Program-made: the position numbers and the translations under genes | Part shown: positions 62,767-64,000 of the stretch, in pieces | Layout: the number at the start of each line of letters is the position of its first letter | Numbering within the stretch: position 1 is the stretch's first letter | Origin: Acetobacter fabarum | Lineage (GTDB): Bacteria; Pseudomonadota; Alphaproteobacteria; Acetobacterales; Acetobacteraceae | Direction: 5' to 3' | Assembly: GCF_011516925.1 (NCBI RefSeq) | Contig: NZ_WOTG01000002.1 | Location: 1 to 64,000 of the forward strand | Length of the DNA stretch: 64,000 nucleotides | Notes under the pieces: generated by a model | What the model was told of the DNA's origin: nothing | Databases searched by the model: none | Seen by the model: only the letters and a program-made list of their open reading frames with translations

Positions 62767-64000
62767 ATGTTTCTTCGCCGCCCTTTGCCCGTTGGGATGT
62801 GGCTGACCATGCAACTGGCGGCGCTGCCCGCCATGGCGCAGGAAAAAATAATTCCCGGTGATTCCGCCCGCCCTCTGGTGCTGGAAGAAACCCCTGCGGA
62901 AAAAGCACAGGCGGACAAGGAAGAGGTTAATCTTAAAACCTCCAAGAACCATACATGGTTTGATGATCTGGAAGGCCACCTTGTGGTCGAAGCCGGCGTA
63001 AACGGCAACCCGTGGACCCACACAGGCCGGAACTGGGCACAGTCCTACGTGGACCGCGCCAACACGGCTACACTGAACCAGATTACGGGCACACTCTCCC
63101 ACCCCACGACCGACATTGGCGGGGGCTATGGCATCGGGTTTGTGTTCGAAGTGCTGTACGGTTCGGACGCCCGCTTTAACCCGACCATTGGCATGGGCGA
63201 TGGTAACCTGACAGGCATGTACCAGTGGGCGCCAACACAGGCCCATATTGATGCGCATCTCCCCTGGCTGAGCAAGGGCGGCATAGACCTGCAGATAGGC
63301 CAGCAATACGGTATTCAGGGTTTTGAGGGCACGGACGCACTGGAACGCCCCTTTTATTCCTATAACTATTCATCCGATTACATTGTACCATTTGAAACCG
63401 TGGGTGTGCTGGCCACATGGCATATGACCGACACGGTTGCATGGGTTCTGGGTGTTAATGCGGGTAACTCCACCACGTTTGGCGGTGCCAAAAACAACAA
63501 GCGGCCCAAAGGCTATTTTGGCGTGCAGCTTACAGGCCTTGCTGACGGCAATCTGGATGTGGCGGCCATTGCCTACCTTGGCCCGCAGCAGAGCGTGTAT
63601 GCCATTGGCAATGTAGCCAACCAGAAAATGGAATATGTTGGCGATATTCTGGCTACGTACAAACTGAACGACACCACGTCCATCACGCTCAATGGTACCT
63701 ATTACCATGACGACTATTTGCAGGATGACGTGTACGGCGTGACCACCTATTTTGCGCATGATTTCTCCCCCTCGCTGACCTTTAACGCACGTGGTGAAAT
63801 CTTCCGGGACAATAACGGACAGGTTGTAGGTGCCAACACCTCCACCATGTCCTACGTGAACGAGCTGCGCGGGCGGAGCTACCCCTACGATCAGGCACCG
63901 GGCACCACGTATGGGGAACTGACCGTGGGCGTGACCTACCGGCCGGAGTTCCTCAAACTGCCGCGCGGCAGCTTTTCTCTTCGCCCCGAAGTGCGGCTGG
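62767..64000 (+). CDS. Outer-membrane beta-barrel protein / porin, truncated by window edge
   Basis: The frame opens at ATG 62767 and runs off the right edge after 411 codons. A signal peptide (MFLRRPLPVGMWLTMQLAALPAMA) is followed by a short charged helix and a beta-barrel rich in alternating aromatic residues (LEGHLVVEAGVNGNPW, GGGYGIGFVFEVLYG, KGYFGVQLTGLADG, YYHDDYLQDDVYG). It resembles the BBP2/OmpL-like porins common in acetic acid bacteria. About 195 nt separate it from the cytochrome gene, so it may be independent, but it could serve as the entry channel for amines. Confidence 0.75.
   Translation, partial: MFLRRPLPVGMWLTMQLAALPAMAQEKIIPGDSARPLVLEETPAEKAQADKEEVNLKTSKNHTWFDDLEGHLVVEAGVNGNPWTHTGRNWAQSYVDRANTATLNQITGTLSHPTTDIGGGYGIGFVFEVLYGSDARFNPTIGMGDGNLTGMYQWAPTQAHIDAHLPWLSKGGIDLQIGQQYGIQGFEGTDALERPFYSYNYSSDYIVPFETVGVLATWHMTDTVAWVLGVNAGNSTTFGGAKNNKRPKGYFGVQLTGLADGNLDVAAIAYLGPQQSVYAIGNVANQKMEYVGDILATYKLNDTTSITLNGTYYHDDYLQDDVYGVTTYFAHDFSPSLTFNARGEIFRDNNGQVVGANTSTMSYVNELRGRSYPYDQAPGTTYGELTVGVTYRPEFLKLPRGSFSLRPEVRL

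Overview
The window looks like the chromosome of an acetic acid bacterium (Acetobacteraceae, Acetobacter/Gluconobacter/Komagataeibacter type). Pointers are hpnH (hopanoid synthesis) divergent from dxs, a TPR-ispE pair, a Hint_2-domain surface protein of a kind common in that family, many TonB-dependent receptors, and GC-rich core genes around a clearly AT-richer central block. I saw no rRNA, tRNA or CRISPR array.

Layout. 1-27.7 kb is mostly core: dxs (partial), hpnH, CNNM/CBS membrane protein, lytic transglycosylase, uracil-DNA glycosylase, TPR lipid/envelope protein, ispE, Hint protein, an SDR that has lost its catalytic residues, a YqaA-DUF-MATE operon, prs, a histidine phosphatase, DUF genes, a SotB-like MFS, a TonB receptor, an SDR with a divergent LysR regulator, two lipoproteins and a Na+/H+ antiporter.

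27.72-44.82 kb is an AT-rich island. Both outer edges carry the same IS5-type terminus in inverted orientation (GCTCAG at 27721, CCTGAGC at 44818), each followed inward by a truncated transposase, so the island looks like a decayed composite transposon. Its left third is a graveyard of IS pieces and toxin/immunity relics (a barstar-like gene, another immunity-like gene behind a broken toxin tail). Its right two thirds hold what I regard as the main find: a phosphate-scavenging module with a FecI-type sigma factor, a FecR-type anti-sigma factor, a TonB receptor with an STN signalling domain, two Tat-exported phospholipases C, a cytochrome c and a class A acid phosphatase. By eye I find Pho-box-like sites (two 7-mers of CTGTCAT type separated by 4 nt) upstream of the sigma gene, the larger phospholipase gene and the phosphatase gene. 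This suggests PhoB-controlled cell-surface signalling, an arrangement so far best known from Pseudomonas VreAIR.

44.8-58.9 kb returns to GC-rich core and metabolic genes: an overlapping operon for amino-sugar/MurNAc use (SSS symporter, MurQ, BadF-type kinase, GH20 hexosaminidase), msrB, a TetR regulator, an AI-2E-type permease, aspartate 4-decarboxylase, dps, gpsA, a bacterioferritin-associated ferredoxin under a Fur-like box, and a PACE efflux protein divergent from a LysR regulator.

59.0-62.6 kb is a tightly coupled cluster for a tryptophan-tryptophylquinone amine dehydrogenase: heavy chain, MauE-type and MauD-type maturation proteins, light chain and a monohaem cytochrome c. The order equals aauBEDA-orf2 of Alcaligenes faecalis, and the light chain keeps both TTQ tryptophans and the catalytic residues at exact spacing. 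An outer-membrane beta-barrel gene then runs off the right edge.
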